From: Hymenopus coronatus
Taxonomy: Eukaryota > Arthropoda > Insecta > Mantodea > Hymenopodidae
Length of the DNA stretch: 64,000 nucleotides
Assembly: GCA_030762935.1 (NCBI GenBank)
Contig: CM060893.1
Location: 9,902,001 to 9,966,000 of the forward strand
Direction of reading: 5' to 3'
Each line of letters opens with the position of its first letter. Position 1 is the first letter of the stretch. The position numbers were made by a program, and so were the translations under genes. The notes under the pieces were generated by a model, which ran no database searches, was not told the origin of the DNA, and saw only the letters and a list, made by a program, of their open reading frames with translations. Of the stretch, positions 41,406 to 53,193 are shown piece after piece.

Positions 41406-43977
41406 TTTTAAATTACAATCTGTAGATCCTATTACAAGATTAGACTCAAAGCCCAAAGTCTATCACGTAGATCATGTCAAGAATTACATTTATTCATACT
41501 TATTAATACATTTGTTTACAAATAATTGACAATAAATTTTCAGTGGTGTCAGTTTCGCATAATTTTGAATTAAATGTCTTTTCCAAAAGCTTACTCATAC
41601 TCTTGCATTTTTAGAATATTCATGTTTATTATATTTATAATGTTACATTATTACCAGTGTTTTTTGATTGAATGAAATACTCCTCTGTATAGAAGGTGTG
41701 CGTAAAAAGGTATTTTTCAATTCTGGTCTAAACTTGCTTTTGTATATTTGTAATTCTTTTATAGAAAAGGGAAGTGAATTAAACAAAACTATTTCTTTGT
41801 AGTAAACCCTGTTTGGAATAACTGCAAATTATTTGTTGGTCTATGTAAGTCCTGCCTATGTTTGCTCACTTTGTTATGAATATCTATATTTTTTGGGTTA
41901 TCTATTACATATGACAATATGGCTGGAATGTATTCACAGGCTAATGGTAAAATTCCAAATATTTTGAAAAGTGGTTTGCAGTGAGTTGATCGTCTTTCCC
42001 CTGCCATTGTTCTTATTACCTTTTGTCATAATGAATACTTTTTTGGCATTTACTGAATTTCCCCAAAATATTATTCCATAGGTCATCAATGAATGAAAAT
42101 ATGCATAATAAGATGCTTTTAGTATACTCTTATTTGTAAGCTGAATTAAAGATCAGATTGCAAAGCAGCAGAGCTCAATTTGGGCAAGATATAATCCATA
42201 TGGTGTTTCCATGCTGGGTTAGCTGCTAATTACCACAGTGTGTAACTCCACTTCCTTATACTTCTCTGGGAACGTAACAGAGTGATCAGAGTTTGAAAAA
42301 CAAAATAGCAATACATTTCATCAACTAATATTTTGGGTTAAATGAAGAATCTAACACTCAAAACTATTAACAGCTTCCTTGCTTTTAAACATTGTCTGAT
42401 GCATATTTCAGTAGTTCCCTACTATCCTGCGTTGGCATATTTTTGCAACACCAACTTTATATGCTTCAAAACATAAACACAGGGCATTTCAGATATTTTA
42501 TAATGGAATTGATGCATTCCTGATGTTATTCAGCAAACAGACCCTCATTCAGCAACATTACCCAGTTCTTCTGTAACAAAACCTACAAATTGATATATAA
42601 TACATTATGAAATTCTGAACAATTCAAAAGTATATCTTAACCAGGAAAGTGGAAACATGAGTATTTTTATTTTTGTTTTTTGGTTGACAATATACATTTT
42701 CCTTCTCATAAGCTGAATAATTTTTTCTTATCTTCAATTTTAACATTGACATTATTGTTGTCATCCATTTTTCTCATGTTAAGGATGCAGTATCATTTAA
42801 GGCCAGTATTGTTTTAGATTTATGACATGTGTTGCATTAACTTTTAGGTTTCACTTAAGCTGATTTACCGTTCAAAATCACTACTTCATTCTTTTGGAGC
42901 TTTCTCTTACTTAACATGTCAAGTTTAATTTCACTACTTAAAGTGCTCAGTTCACATTTTCCTTTGTTTATAGTGCTGTAGTTTCTCAACACTGCAGATA
43001 TAATTTATATTCTGGATATATATTTATACTTTTAGGCTTAAGATTTTGGCAAATTCATCACCCATATTCCCCAAACACTTCTTAAAGAGTTTCAGTTTAG
43101 GTTTTCCAAAGAGATTAGAAAAAAACTAGGTTTTTTTCATAATGAAATAGACTTAGATAATGTACATTATCTTTAAATTTACCTGTTGACCTTTATCTCC
43201 TCTATTGACAGTTCTATTTAAATTGGTCTTATTATAAGTGGAATTCTTAATTCAATGTTTCCTTTATAAAAGCATAACCAACACTTTACAAGAGAAAAAG
43301 TGAACAGTAGATTTCCTTTGTCTCTATTTTGGAAAAATATGTTTGTGAGCTTGAATAATCTAATTAAGAGTATTACTGACTTACAGCAGACTTCACACCT
43401 CTTTAAGATTATGTGCCTAAATTAATTCCAATGTGTTTATCACAAAGTTGTAGTAGTTTAAACTCTAGGCTTCTCCATTGATTTAAAATGTTTGAAGAAT
43501 ATAGTATTCCTTGTAGCTAGCTAATCAGCTTTTCTATTTGAATAAACCCTTGGCGTCCACTACAGTTCTAGCTTACTGTGACATGACAGGGCAATTAATA
43601 CATTCAGAAATTCTTGACCTACTTTTGAATTGCTGGTGTGAAGAAAATGTTTTTAAGGCATTCTATCTGTGAGGATGATAATTGGTAACCTTCATGATAA
43701 CCTTCATCATATCTTCTTAAAGCACAGCTCATAAAAGCAAATACTTCTGCCTAAAAACATAATATATATCTCCCAGTGCTTATACTAATATTTGTCTTTC
43801 ATGACATCATGTGTAACTTGCAGAACTATATTCTTATATGGGATATGTCTGCAAACCTCCCAGGTCAGTCACTCCTTTTTCTAGAGTATGTTCTATTCAG
43901 TCTTTTCCAGTTAAATGGAGAGAAAATGTCATAGCCTTAGGGTCTGGGCACTTTTGTGCATAATTTAACCCATTTTG

Positions 43978-43983
43978 TTTATT
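43978..43983 (-). promoter_or_regulatory. Possible poly(A) signal of ZF-C
   Basis: AATAAA on the minus strand, about 345 bp after the stop. It was chosen only by position. Confidence 0.3.
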
Positions 43984-44259
43984 CGTCTGAGAACCTACCA
44001 TGGCAAGGTATATTAAACTAACTGCAAAAAAGGTACTTATAAGATTATATTTGTTGGACTGCCAAGGCTATAAATGGAAACAATTGCTAACAAAATGTTC
44101 CCCATAAATAAAACATGTAAGTCACACATTGTTAAAAACCATCCCACAAAAATAAATCTGGTCACTGTTTCTAAATTTACTCTTTCATTTCCTTTCACTT
44201 ACAATGTTCATCTTAATGTGGTTTACATGGCTTGGTTGAATAGTAGCACAGTTAATAGG

Positions 44260-44326
44260 CTTAGGACTCCTAATATAAATGTGTTTTTAAAGCTGCTGCT
44301 GCAAATATCCTCACACAAGCACTGCG
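44260..44326 (-). pseudogene. Decayed finger downstream of the ZF-C stop
   Basis: Directly after the TAG stop, in the same frame, the minus strand reads R-S-A-C-V-R-I-F-A-A-A-A-L-K-T-H-L-Y. It aligns with C-S-V-C-E-K-S-F-T-A-A-A-D-L-K-T-H of an intact finger. Confidence 0.75.
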
Positions 44327-45425
44327 CTATTGGGTAGCTTTGTTTCCATGATTTAAACTATGTATTTTTAAACCTACTGTTGTAGCAAAGCCTTTCTCAG
44401 AAGCCTTGCCCTTATGGAGAGCCTTGTCCCCACAATTTAAACAATGTCTTTTCAAATCCACTGCCCTAATAAATGTCTTCTCACAATCATTGCACTTATA
44501 AGGCTTTTCGCTTTCATGAATTAAACTATGTATTTTCAGATCTGCTGCTCTAGTAAACCTCTTCTCACAAACACTGCACTTATGTGGCTTTTTGCCCCCA
44601 TGAATAAAAATATGTATTTTTAAATCTGCTGCTCTGGTAAAGCTCTTCCCACAAACACTGCATTTATGTGGCTTTATGCCCTCATGAGTAAAATTATGCA
44701 TTTTCAAATTTTCTGCACTAGTAAATTTCTTTTCACAAATGCTGCACTTATGTGGTTTTATGCCTTCATGAATTAAATAATGTCTTTTTAAATGTGCAAC
44801 TCTTGTAAATCTCAGGTCACAAGATTTGCACTTATGTGGCTTTATGCCTTCATGAATTAAATTATGTGTTTTCAAATTTGTTGCTCTAGTAAACGTCTTC
44901 CCACAAACACTACACTTATGTGGCTTTTTACCCACGTGAATCAAATTATGTGTTTTCAAATATGCAGTTGTAGTAAAGCTCTTTTCACAAACGCTACATT
45001 TGTGTGGCTTTTTGCCCAAGTGAATTAAATTGTGTATCTTTAAATATGCTGCTGTAGTGAAGCTCTTTTCACAAACACTGCATTTATGTGGTTCTTTGCC
45101 TTCATGAATTAAATTATGTATTTCCAAATATGCTCCTGTGGTAAAGTTCTTATCACAAATGCTGCACTTATGTAGCTTTTTGCCCTCATGAATTAAAATA
45201 TGTCTTTTCAAATTATGTACTCTAGTAAAGCTCTTCTCACAAATTTTACATTTATGTGGTCGTTTACCCTCATGTACTACAGCATGCGTCTCAGTAAATC
45301 TCTTCTCAATAGTTTTGCAGATTGGGCTTTTGAACTTATGGGCAACCAAACCATGCTGCGACAAATTGGACACAGGAGTTAACCAGTTGACACCTAAAAT
45401 ATTAGCACCATTGGGAGCAGCTTTT
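44327..45425 (-). CDS. ZF-C exon 3: ten C2H2 fingers plus one dead
   Basis: The acceptor is AATGTTTCAG (minus strand, just above 45425). Base 45425 completes Gly with the GG left by exon 2; then K-A-A-P-N-G-A-N-I-L-G follows. A broken finger (I-C-K-T-I-E-K-R-F-T) leads ten others. Fingers 2-4 share A-Y-L with ZF-A. Finger 10 ends H-C-L-N-C, so its last ligand is Cys instead of His. Finger 11 (H-K-G-K-A-S-E-K-G-F) has lost both Cys residues. Linkers vary around H-(E/L/V)-G-(K/I)-K-P-H-K-C. Confidence 0.93.
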
Positions 45426-48400
45426 CTGAAACATTACAAACAGAAAATGCAAATAAACAAAAAAGATGTTAACTAATAATTATTTAATTATACTACCCGA
45501 GCATACAAAGAACATATGTGATTATATCCAGTTTTTTATTTAACTATTATCCTTGCAAATAGATGTGAGTAGTCAAGTTAAGCAGTACAAGAAATGAGGG
45601 AAAGAGATGCAGACTGTAAGCAATAGGCCATAGGTATGGAAACACATGAAAATATCAGTTGCTGGCCAACTGCAATAAACAGATCATGCCACTGCTCATT
45701 ATATTTACACCATTTTCATCTACTTGCAGGGATAATAAATTGAAAGGATGTCATTGCAATTGTACAGCAGCAGTTAACACAAGCAAATAGTCTACCTAAT
45801 GTATATGAATTCAGGATATATTAGATAATTAAAAAAAATATTGCAATCATGTACAGCAAGCTGCCAAAAGCATTCCCTTTATACCTATATTATAACCATA
45901 GTTTTCCACAAAATTTTGTTTTAGGAAAAAAATGATACAAATCTGTACAATGAACTACTGTATGTTACCTTTTTGTACAAGAAGACTAAACACCTTATAA
46001 TGAAACTTAGCATTTAGATAACTTACTTGATAAATTACCTAAAACTTTCATCAGAAATATTTTGTAAAGGAATAGTATTATTGATGTACAGCTTTCATAG
46101 AACTATAGGTAGTCAGGTATTTTCCATCTATACAGATATGCTAATAATACTTAGAAAGTGTATTTCTTTTTATACATTAGTCTTTAAGTTGTACAATGCT
46201 TATTGACATCAACAAAATAAAAGAAGAGTATATTAACATGTAGCTGTTTGTTGCAGGAGTCCAGCATAAATAGCTCATGAGAAACTTTGTTTTGAAAATG
46301 TTACATATTGACATGTGTCATATACCTGTGGCATCACAAACTACAGTATAACAAAAATGAATATACTACTTCTGTGTTTTCAGATAAAGAGCAAATTTAC
46401 CCTCAAAAGTTGCCTTCAAAATGACTACTGTCAGTTTATATATACACCTCCCACTTCTAGATAGCTAAGAAAACATTGTTTTCTCATATTCAAGTATTTT
46501 AGGACTGGCAGCAATATTAAATCACTTCACATCGCCTGGTTGGGTGTTATTCTTTATTGTTTAATACCCACTTTTACTACATATGGACCACAGGCGATGA
46601 CACATGGAATGAAGATGGAATGCACCAGTGGAATGCAATGGTGGGGGAAACTGGAGAACCCAAAGAAAACTCACTCTACAGCATTTTGTCTACCACAAAT
46701 TCTACATGCAGTTACCTGGGATTGAATTCTGACCACCTTGGTGACAGGTAAGTTCTCTAACCACTCAACTACAGCATGGCCTCTATGCATAAGTTTGAAC
46801 TAGTTTTATTTATTCATAGTATTGTGTATTTTTACATTGTTACTACTATTATGTAGTAACTTATACTTGTATCACACTAAAGGAAATTATAAACACTTTT
46901 GCATGTACAGTTTAATTATGCATTTCACTGTACCTATAAAGAAAACATGATTTAAAAGTGCAAAAACTGGGCAATATATATTCCCTTTCAATAACAAGTT
47001 TTTGCATGCATTATAATAACTAAAGGTTCGGATTAATTTAACAAACTAAATAAAGCATTGCAAAATGTAAACCTATAACAATCAATATCTCAGTAACTGT
47101 GATGACATGAAACATTTTCAGAATTGATATGTTTTAAGACTGCCAAATTTTTGTTTACTAAGACTTTGTCTATCCCTAATGGCTTAGTTAATTGAGTTTT
47201 ATTTATGAGCACTCTTTAACTGCTGTGATTTTTAGCACCCAATTCTATGTCACTTCTTTTTGCTTGGGCATGAAAGACTGCTTAGTTTTTCTCAGAGACT
47301 TCTTTATCAGGCTTGAGGTTCTTTTATGTGCCATAAATTTACAACTGGGACAATAGCTTTACATTCCTTCTCAAGGAAGCCATGCTAAGGATTTTTACAC
47401 CCAAAGAAATCCATCGCCCTCCTTCGAGTTTCTATATAAGATTTATTTAGAAGGTACAGAAGATTTTGTGAACCTTAAAAATATGTTAAAATATATTTGA
47501 ACCAAATTCATAAACTCTTAGACAAAGTGTAACATTTTCCATGATATCAGTGTATGGAGGGAGTCAAATACCAAGTCATCATAATTTTCACACTTTTCTT
47601 TTTATGTTAGGTTTAGCCCTCTCTTACAGAAATGTATAATTTTTAATGCTCTTTTAAGATTCAGGGAACCTCAACAAGAACTTCTGGTGAAATATTGAAA
47701 AGGCTTTTGGGGAAGAAAAACAGAATATTTTCTCCACTTGCTGTAATTAAGTTACACTGAAAGCAAAAGGGCATAGGTCTTATGATCTTACCCTTTAGAT
47801 CCTGTAAGCTGGAATTCCTGATCTATGTCTTCTGTCAATTTGTCAACCTGTAAAAACAAAACCTTTTACTCTCATTTGACTACATATAAAGATGTAATAC
47901 AAATGAATTTATTAAGTACTGTTAAACCATACAAGAAGTCTGAGATAGGAGAGGGGGTTTCTATTCACATAATTGATTTGTTTACTACAAAACATATATT
48001 ATGTGTGTAGCTGAGCCCCCATTTTCTCACATGTAACTGCTGTGCTAGATATAATTACAAATTTCTAGATTCTCATTGTTAATGCATGAAATATCTGCTG
48101 ATACTAATATTCACTGATGTCAGCATGCAAAAGCTTAATTGACATGGCAGAAAATGTTTATTATAAGCTATTCCTCTTGCTCCCTTCTTCTCCTGGTCAG
48201 ATGTAAATTATGTTTAAAACTGTGCATAAAATATGGAACATGAAAATCTCAGCAAATAAATCCACTGTTTTTGGTCATAAAATAAACTGGCTATTTGGTT
48301 GTTTTGATTGAACCCTATAAACTATGTCATCAATGTAAACTAGTGTAAAAGTAGTATAAAATATATAAATCAGACAGTTTTCTCATATTCTTTGTGCAAC

Positions 48401-51400
48401 TTAAAAAAAGAATTATATCTAAACAACAGAATATTGTAATAAGTTTACAGCCAAGTACTTGTTCAGAAACAAGAATCATTCATTTGGTAATTTACATCCT
48501 TTGGAAACAAATCATAGTTAATGCCTGAGACAATAAAAAATTCTTATCAAATATTTACCAAAAGAGTTGCCTAAGGTGTGATGTGATATACTTAAATGTG
48601 AGGTAAAAACCATGAAAAATATCACTAAAAAAAGCATCTGAGAAACATAAAAATATAGACAGGAAGGACAGTTGGCTGTAGGACTGTCATAAAAACAAAA
48701 GAACGGTAGCAGGTTTGACAAGATATATATATATATATTGACAGACCTCAATTTTAATGAATTTCAATATTGGTATGATCAACTTAAGTATAAGTTTTTA
48801 ATTTGTAGAAATAAACAGCCTAAACTTTGCAAGGAGAAAGAAGAAGACCAGTGAAAATGAACTAGCAGTTCAGAAATGTGAGATCCCTCAAAAAACCTGT
48901 CCTACTTATATTTTAGTAAGTGAAAAACAGTAATTTGTAAACTTTACTTGAATTATGTATTTTATTAATACTTATGGATTCACAGTGATATTAAAAGAAA
49001 AAAAGAATCTGAACTGCAAATTTCTGGAGAACAGCAATCCTTACCAAATTTTTATAATTGGAATATATATTTTTAACCTCTATATCTGCTATGCAGGGTC
49101 CAGCCGGACCCCTGTGTTGAGTTTTTGCTTTTATTTGAGATATATGCCAGCTGGAGTTTCAAAACTTTTGTAATGTGTTACAAATTTAATGTGATTAAAG
49201 GGCAAAATGTATTTCCTGAAATATTTTATTAATTCAATGGTTAAAAAATAAAGTGGAACATGAGTCTGCCTGAACCTCACAGCAGAGAATATAATGTTAT
49301 CTTATGTTACGTTATTACTACAAAGCATCCCGCATCTATAGAGCATTATTTTAGCTGCCTTGCAATGTCAGATCTAAAACTTTATTTTAACTGTTCATTG
49401 CTGTAGTCTAAAAATAATAATTGTTGTGTGGAAATTTTATGCAGGTTATTAGTACGTTACAGGTTGCTAAATTAAAGTGCAGACATGCTGAAGCTGAAAG
49501 GAAAAATATAAGATCTAAAGAATCCCAAAGACCAAAAGAAAGTTAGCCAAATGCTAGTGATTATGAAAGAGAAATGAATTTTGAAGGTTTATCAGAATCA
49601 GAGGACGAGGATTCTTTAGAAGTGGAGACGGAAATTCCTGACATATACAGCTGCAATGAAAATTCAAGTACAACGTCAGATGCAGAAAAAGCTGGTAATG
49701 ATAACAGTAACAATGAAGAAGATGTTGAAACTTTCACTGCTAAGAATGATATGATATAGTAGGCTGACCCACCGAAGACATCTCATTGTATCATGCGTGA
49801 TATAATGGCTGTACCTTCTGGCTTGACCATCTCATCTCAAACTGGCTAATCTGTGAGTAATGAATTGGTTTATTGATGAATCTAAAGTACAAATAATAAT
49901 AGATTTCACTAATACAAAAGTCCAGTGTTTTTATAATGAGTGGAATGAAAACAATCCCAATAAACAAAAAGAATGTTGTGCGAGCAATAGTGATGAAATG
50001 TATGCATATTTAGGGATTCTTATAGCAATGGGTGCATTGAAAGCAAAGAGGGTGTCCGTAGAAGTTTTGTGGATTACAGATCCTCAGCAAAAGAGAGATA
50101 TATTCTTTGCTACAATGTCTAGAATTAGATTTCAGCAATTATCATCCTTTATTCAATTTGATGATATAAGTACAAGAAGTGAACATAGAGAAACTAACTG
50201 CAGTAAGAAATACTTTTGAATTATGTCACCCACTGCAAATAAAACTATAATCCCAATTCACATGTAATTGTGGATGAACAACTTGTTTCCTTCATAGGCA
50301 TTCCCTTTCAGGGCTTACATGAAGTGTAAACAGGCAAAATACAGTATTAAAATCTGGGCCATGGTAATATTAGATCGACATATGCTATGAGGCTATAAGT
50401 ATATATTGGAAAAGAGGGAAATACAAGTAAAAAGAATCAAGGACAGATAATAGTGATTGATCTAACAAATTGTCTTGGACTGGGACATTGTGTTATAACT
50501 GATAATTTCTTTATCTCTATTCCTCTTGCAAGAGAACTTATTAGAGGAATCTGACATTATATGATACCTTGAGACAAAATTAAGTAGATATTACCAAAGT
50601 CATCTCCCTAATCCATCCAAGCCAGTTGAATCTTCTATGTTTGCATTCAAAGATGAATTGACCATGGTTTCCTATGTCCCCAATATGAAGAATACCATAG
50701 TTTTTCTAAGTTCTGAACACCATGACAAGAGAATTGTAAATCAAAGAAAAAAAAAAAAAAAAAAAAAAAACAGAAATTATTCTCCATTATAACCAAAACT
50801 TTTGTTTCATTATAATGGATAAAATGATCAATGATTATTTAGTAAATTGCACAAGGAGGTGACCACATGTTCTTTTTATGAACTTGATTGATGTAGGAGC
50901 CCAAAATACATGTATAATTTGGAAGACGAAAAACCCTACTTGGAAATGTAAGTCCTTAGGGTGTAGAAAAATTTTCCTTTTGGAACTGGGAAAGAAGCTA
51001 TTAACCCCACACATAAAGAAAAGAATGCAGGCCCTAGATGGTCAACAAAAACTGATTTTGGATGCAATGAAACGCCTAATCTCTGAAGAGCAGAAATCAG
51101 AAGTTCCAGAAGAACAACAGAAACTGAAAGGCTGGTGTCGATTATGTTCAAGGAAAAATTATAGAAAACAAAAACAAAGTGTGAGAGATCCCATAAATTT
51201 GTTTCTGAAACCCATTGCAAGAAAACACACAGAGTAATGTGTTGTGGATGTTACAAGTACTCAAGATAATAGTATATTTAGATGTTGAAAATAGATTTGT
51301 CATACCTAACTTAGTGAGGAAAAACATAAACAAAAAGATAATTGGAAGCTGGAACTGCAACTGTTAAAAAATAAATTTGATTTTGAACTTTATTGTTGTT

Positions 51401-52933
51401 AAACAGTGTTATGGTTTCAGATTGTTATTTTAAAATGATATGGTATGTTCTACTTAAAGATATCATAATATTACATTATAAAAGCTAATTTCTATATGGG
51501 GTCCACCCAGACCTCTCTTAGTAGGTTAAAGAGATTAAAAATCTTAGCAGCAGAAAGGTAAATAAAATTTCACAGTAACTAGAAATGAGATGGAGAATGA
51601 GAGGGGAAAGCAAAAGATTTGAGCACTGGGAGCTTTTAATTCATGTTGGAAACGCCAAGCTGATAGTGTGCATCATTAGTCAGATCTCGTCATCTTTTGA
51701 GTCTCCCCCTGAACTCTTCCTCCAAAGGGTCATGGCAGCACAAAGGGGTCATTATAGCTTACATGTGATCCTGTGCCCCAGTTACTTGAGAGCTTTACAG
51801 AGTATTATTAAACCCTATTCTCCAGATAAACAGCTGGCACAGGTCACCCACAATCTGGTGATCCCATATTATTCCAACATAACTCCATCCTGCTTCAAGC
51901 TAGTCTGGTTTAACCATACAATCTGGCGATCCCTAATGATTCCAACATGACTCAATCCTGACTTAGGTTAGCCCTGTCTTAGCCACACAATCTGGGTATT
52001 CCAACATGACTCCAACCTGACTCAGGCTAGCCCTGGCTTAGCCACACAATCTGGGAATCCCTAATTATTCCAACATTACTCTATTATGAATCAGAGTAGT
52101 CCTGGTTGAGCCACCTACAATTTGGGGTTGCTAATTACTCCAACATGACTCCATCCTGACTCAGGATAGCCGTGGTTTAGCCTCCCACAATCTGGGGTCA
52201 CTAACTACTCCAACATTGCTCCATCTGACTCAGGCTAGCCCTGGTTTAGCCACCCACAATCTAGGGTAGCTAATTATTCCAAAATAACTCTGTCCTGATT
52301 CAGGCTAGCTCTGGCTTAGCCACCCACATCTGGAGACCCTAATGATTGCAACATAACTCCATCCTGACCCCAGCTAGCCCAGCCTTAGCTACCTGGAACC
52401 TGAATGCCCTGGATGTAGATGATACACTCCCAAGAAGGAGTGCTCTTGACATAACATATGATGCTTATGTGCTTTGTATCTGGAGTTCAGCTGACAGCAA
52501 CTTATTGGAACATTCCAACAGCCCAAGCTCATGTTAAACAACAATGAAACCTTTAATTACTTCTGCATCTTACCTTTAGCTCCACATCTTCTGATTTCAC
52601 TTGAGTTAACCTTTCTTGCAAACACCAGTTTTCTTTTTTTATGTCCATTTTGGTATCCATTTCTTGCACACCAACTGCAAAATCTGAAGTAATAACTACT
52701 GTCTCCGAAACAGGATTCTCTTCTAAATTCCCTTGAGCTGCTAATGTTTTTTCCAAACACCAGGCTTCTTGTTTTATTTTCATTCTGGTGTCAATTTCTT
52801 GTATATTAACTGCAAACTTTGAAATAAAAGCTTCTGCCTTTGATCCAGGAGTCTCTTCTAAATCCACTTGAGCCAACAATGAGCCTTGCTGATGTGTAAG
52901 TTCTTCTTTTATTTCTATTTTGATATCCATCAT
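44327..52933 (-). CDS. ZF-C: C2H2 zinc-finger protein, 3 coding exons, 504 aa
   Basis: The coding parts in order are 52933-52574, 47847-47792 and 45425-44327. Residues 1-120 hold three IKxE repeats, 121-138 the V-D-K-L-T module and about 198-476 ten fingers, followed by a dead one. An in-frame TAA directly before ATG 52933 fixes the start region. Intron phases equal those of ZF-A and ZF-B. The gene is inverted relative to them. Intron 1 hosts a 2.46-kb piggyBac element and a minisatellite. It is probably a nuclear DNA-binding protein; its target is unknown. Confidence 0.87.
46557..46781 (-). mobile_element. SINE family 1, reversed
   Basis: Reversed blocks are TTTAATACCCACTTTTACTA, GGAATGAAGATGGAATGCAC, GGGGGAAACTGGAGAACCC, a B-box region (GGGATTGAATTC) and the A-box complement CTAACCACTCAACTACAGC. 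Confidence 0.8.
47200..47425 (-). mobile_element. SINE family 2, reversed
   Basis: Reversed family-2 blocks are GCACTCTTTAACTGCTGTG, TTCTTTTATGTGCCATAAAT, AAGGAAGCCATGCTAAGG and TTTTTACACCC. Confidence 0.75.
47792..47847 (-). CDS. ZF-C exon 2
   Basis: The exon is 56 nt. On the minus strand the acceptor is TTTTTACAG and the donor GG|GTAAGA. It encodes V-D-K-L-T-E-D-I-D-Q-E-F-Q-L-T-G-S-K plus GG. It was found by its likeness to the ZF-A and ZF-B second exons; length and phase agree exactly with ZF-B. Confidence 0.85.
49073..51529 (+). mobile_element. piggyBac element, full length, inactive
   Basis: The element is bounded by TTAA at 49073-49076 and 51526-51529, the invariant piggyBac target. 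Just inside, the left end reads CCTCTATATCTGC and then GGGTCCAGCCGGACCC (near 49098). The right end, read inward, gives CCTACTAAGAGAGG and then CTGGGTGGACCCC. The length, 2,457 bp including both TTAA copies, equals that of known autonomous elements. The transposase inside is broken. It lies in intron 1 of ZF-C in the opposite orientation. Confidence 0.85.
49480..51280 (+). pseudogene. piggyBac transposase pseudogene
   Basis: The acidic N-terminal part (49574-49759, S-E-S-E-D-E-D-S-L-E-V-E) precedes D-P-P-K-T-S-like sequence and a 119-residue open frame (49860-50219) with I-I-I-D-F-T-N-T-K, Y-A-Y-L-G-I-L-I-A-M-G and S-R-I-R-F-Q-Q-L, characteristic of the DDE_Tnp_1_7 fold. The middle (50220-50870) is broken by many stops and a run of 24 A. 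The C-terminal frame (50878-51237) has N-L-I-D-V-G-A-Q-N, F-L-L-E-L-G-K-K-L and the start of the Cys-rich tail (W-C-R-L-C-S-R-K-N), with later cysteines lost. It cannot encode an active enzyme. Confidence 0.88.
51843..52395. repeat. Minisatellite, ~70-bp unit, next to ZF-C exon 1
   Basis: About eight copies of a 60-71-bp unit are present, each containing CCACCCACAATCTGGG, TAATTATTCCAACAT-like, GACTCCATCCTGACTCAGG and CTAGCCCTGGTTTAG blocks. CAATCTGG anchors fall near 51851, 51920, 51988, 52048, 52118, 52189, 52258 and 52327. The array ends about 180 bp from the exon 1 donor, inside intron 1. Confidence 0.9.
52574..52933 (-). CDS. ZF-C exon 1: three IKxE repeats
   Basis: The exon encodes 120 residues with three modules: I-K-E-E-L-T, I-K-Q-E-A-W-C-L-E-K-T-L and I-K-K-E-N-W-C-L-Q-E-R-L. 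These are separated by F-A-V-N-I-Q-E-I-D-T and F-A-V-G-V-Q-E-M-D-T. Q-V-K-S-E-D-V-E-L-K closes the exon before AAAG|GTAAGA. A TAA directly precedes the first ATG. Confidence 0.88.
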
Positions 52934-53193
52934 TTATATTCCTAAATTAGGAGTCTTTTTTGATGAGATTTTTGTAAACTCCTTGTCACTTTTTAATTCA
53001 CTAAATAAATTGACTCGTTTTCATATGAGATTCTGAAGGAAACATTCAGATCTGACTTCAATAGACAGCCACTCATTTATGTAAGGAACTTTCACTCCAT
53101 ACTAGGGCGCTGATGACCTTGTAGTTGAGTGCCCCTGAACCCTAACCATCATTACCATTCACTCCATACTGTTTGTGTATTCTGCAGCAAAAC
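52934..53193 (-). other. Probable 5' UTR of the first coding exon of ZF-C
   Basis: At its upper edge the minus strand has TTCCTGCAG|GTTTTGCTGCAG, matching the ZF-B acceptor region. A SINE-tail-like piece (53104-53155) has since inserted within it. The conserved AAAAAGACTCC just before the start also occurs in ZF-B, where it is part of the coding region. Confidence 0.45.
53104..53155 (+). repeat. SINE/LINE tail fragment
   Basis: GCGCTGATGACCTTGTAGTT followed by GAGTGCCCCTGAACCC is a block common at the 3' ends of invertebrate retroposons. Only this fragment is present. Confidence 0.5.

Larger units (their letters stand above)
41406..44326. other. Unassigned DNA downstream of ZF-C
   Basis: No repeat or gene is recognised. 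The first 40 bases next to 44326 continue the decayed ZF-C finger array, listed separately. Confidence 0.5.
45426..47791 (-). other. ZF-C intron 2
   Basis: The intron has donor GG|GTAAGA at its 47791 side and acceptor TGTTTCAG at 45426. It contains one family-1 and one family-2 SINE (listed) and otherwise unassigned AT-rich DNA. Confidence 0.8.
47848..52573 (-). other. ZF-C intron 1 (4.7 kb)
   Basis: The intron runs on the minus strand from donor GTAAGA at 52573 to TTTTTACAG at 47848. It is occupied by the piggyBac element 49073-51529 and the minisatellite 51843-52395. The part 47848-49072 holds unassigned AT-rich DNA and an (AT)n run near 48722. Confidence 0.8.

Noticed and set aside
51585..51950. 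121-residue plus-strand frame
   Set aside because: Its C-terminal half is the minisatellite, and it lies antisense in the ZF-C intron; no family likeness.
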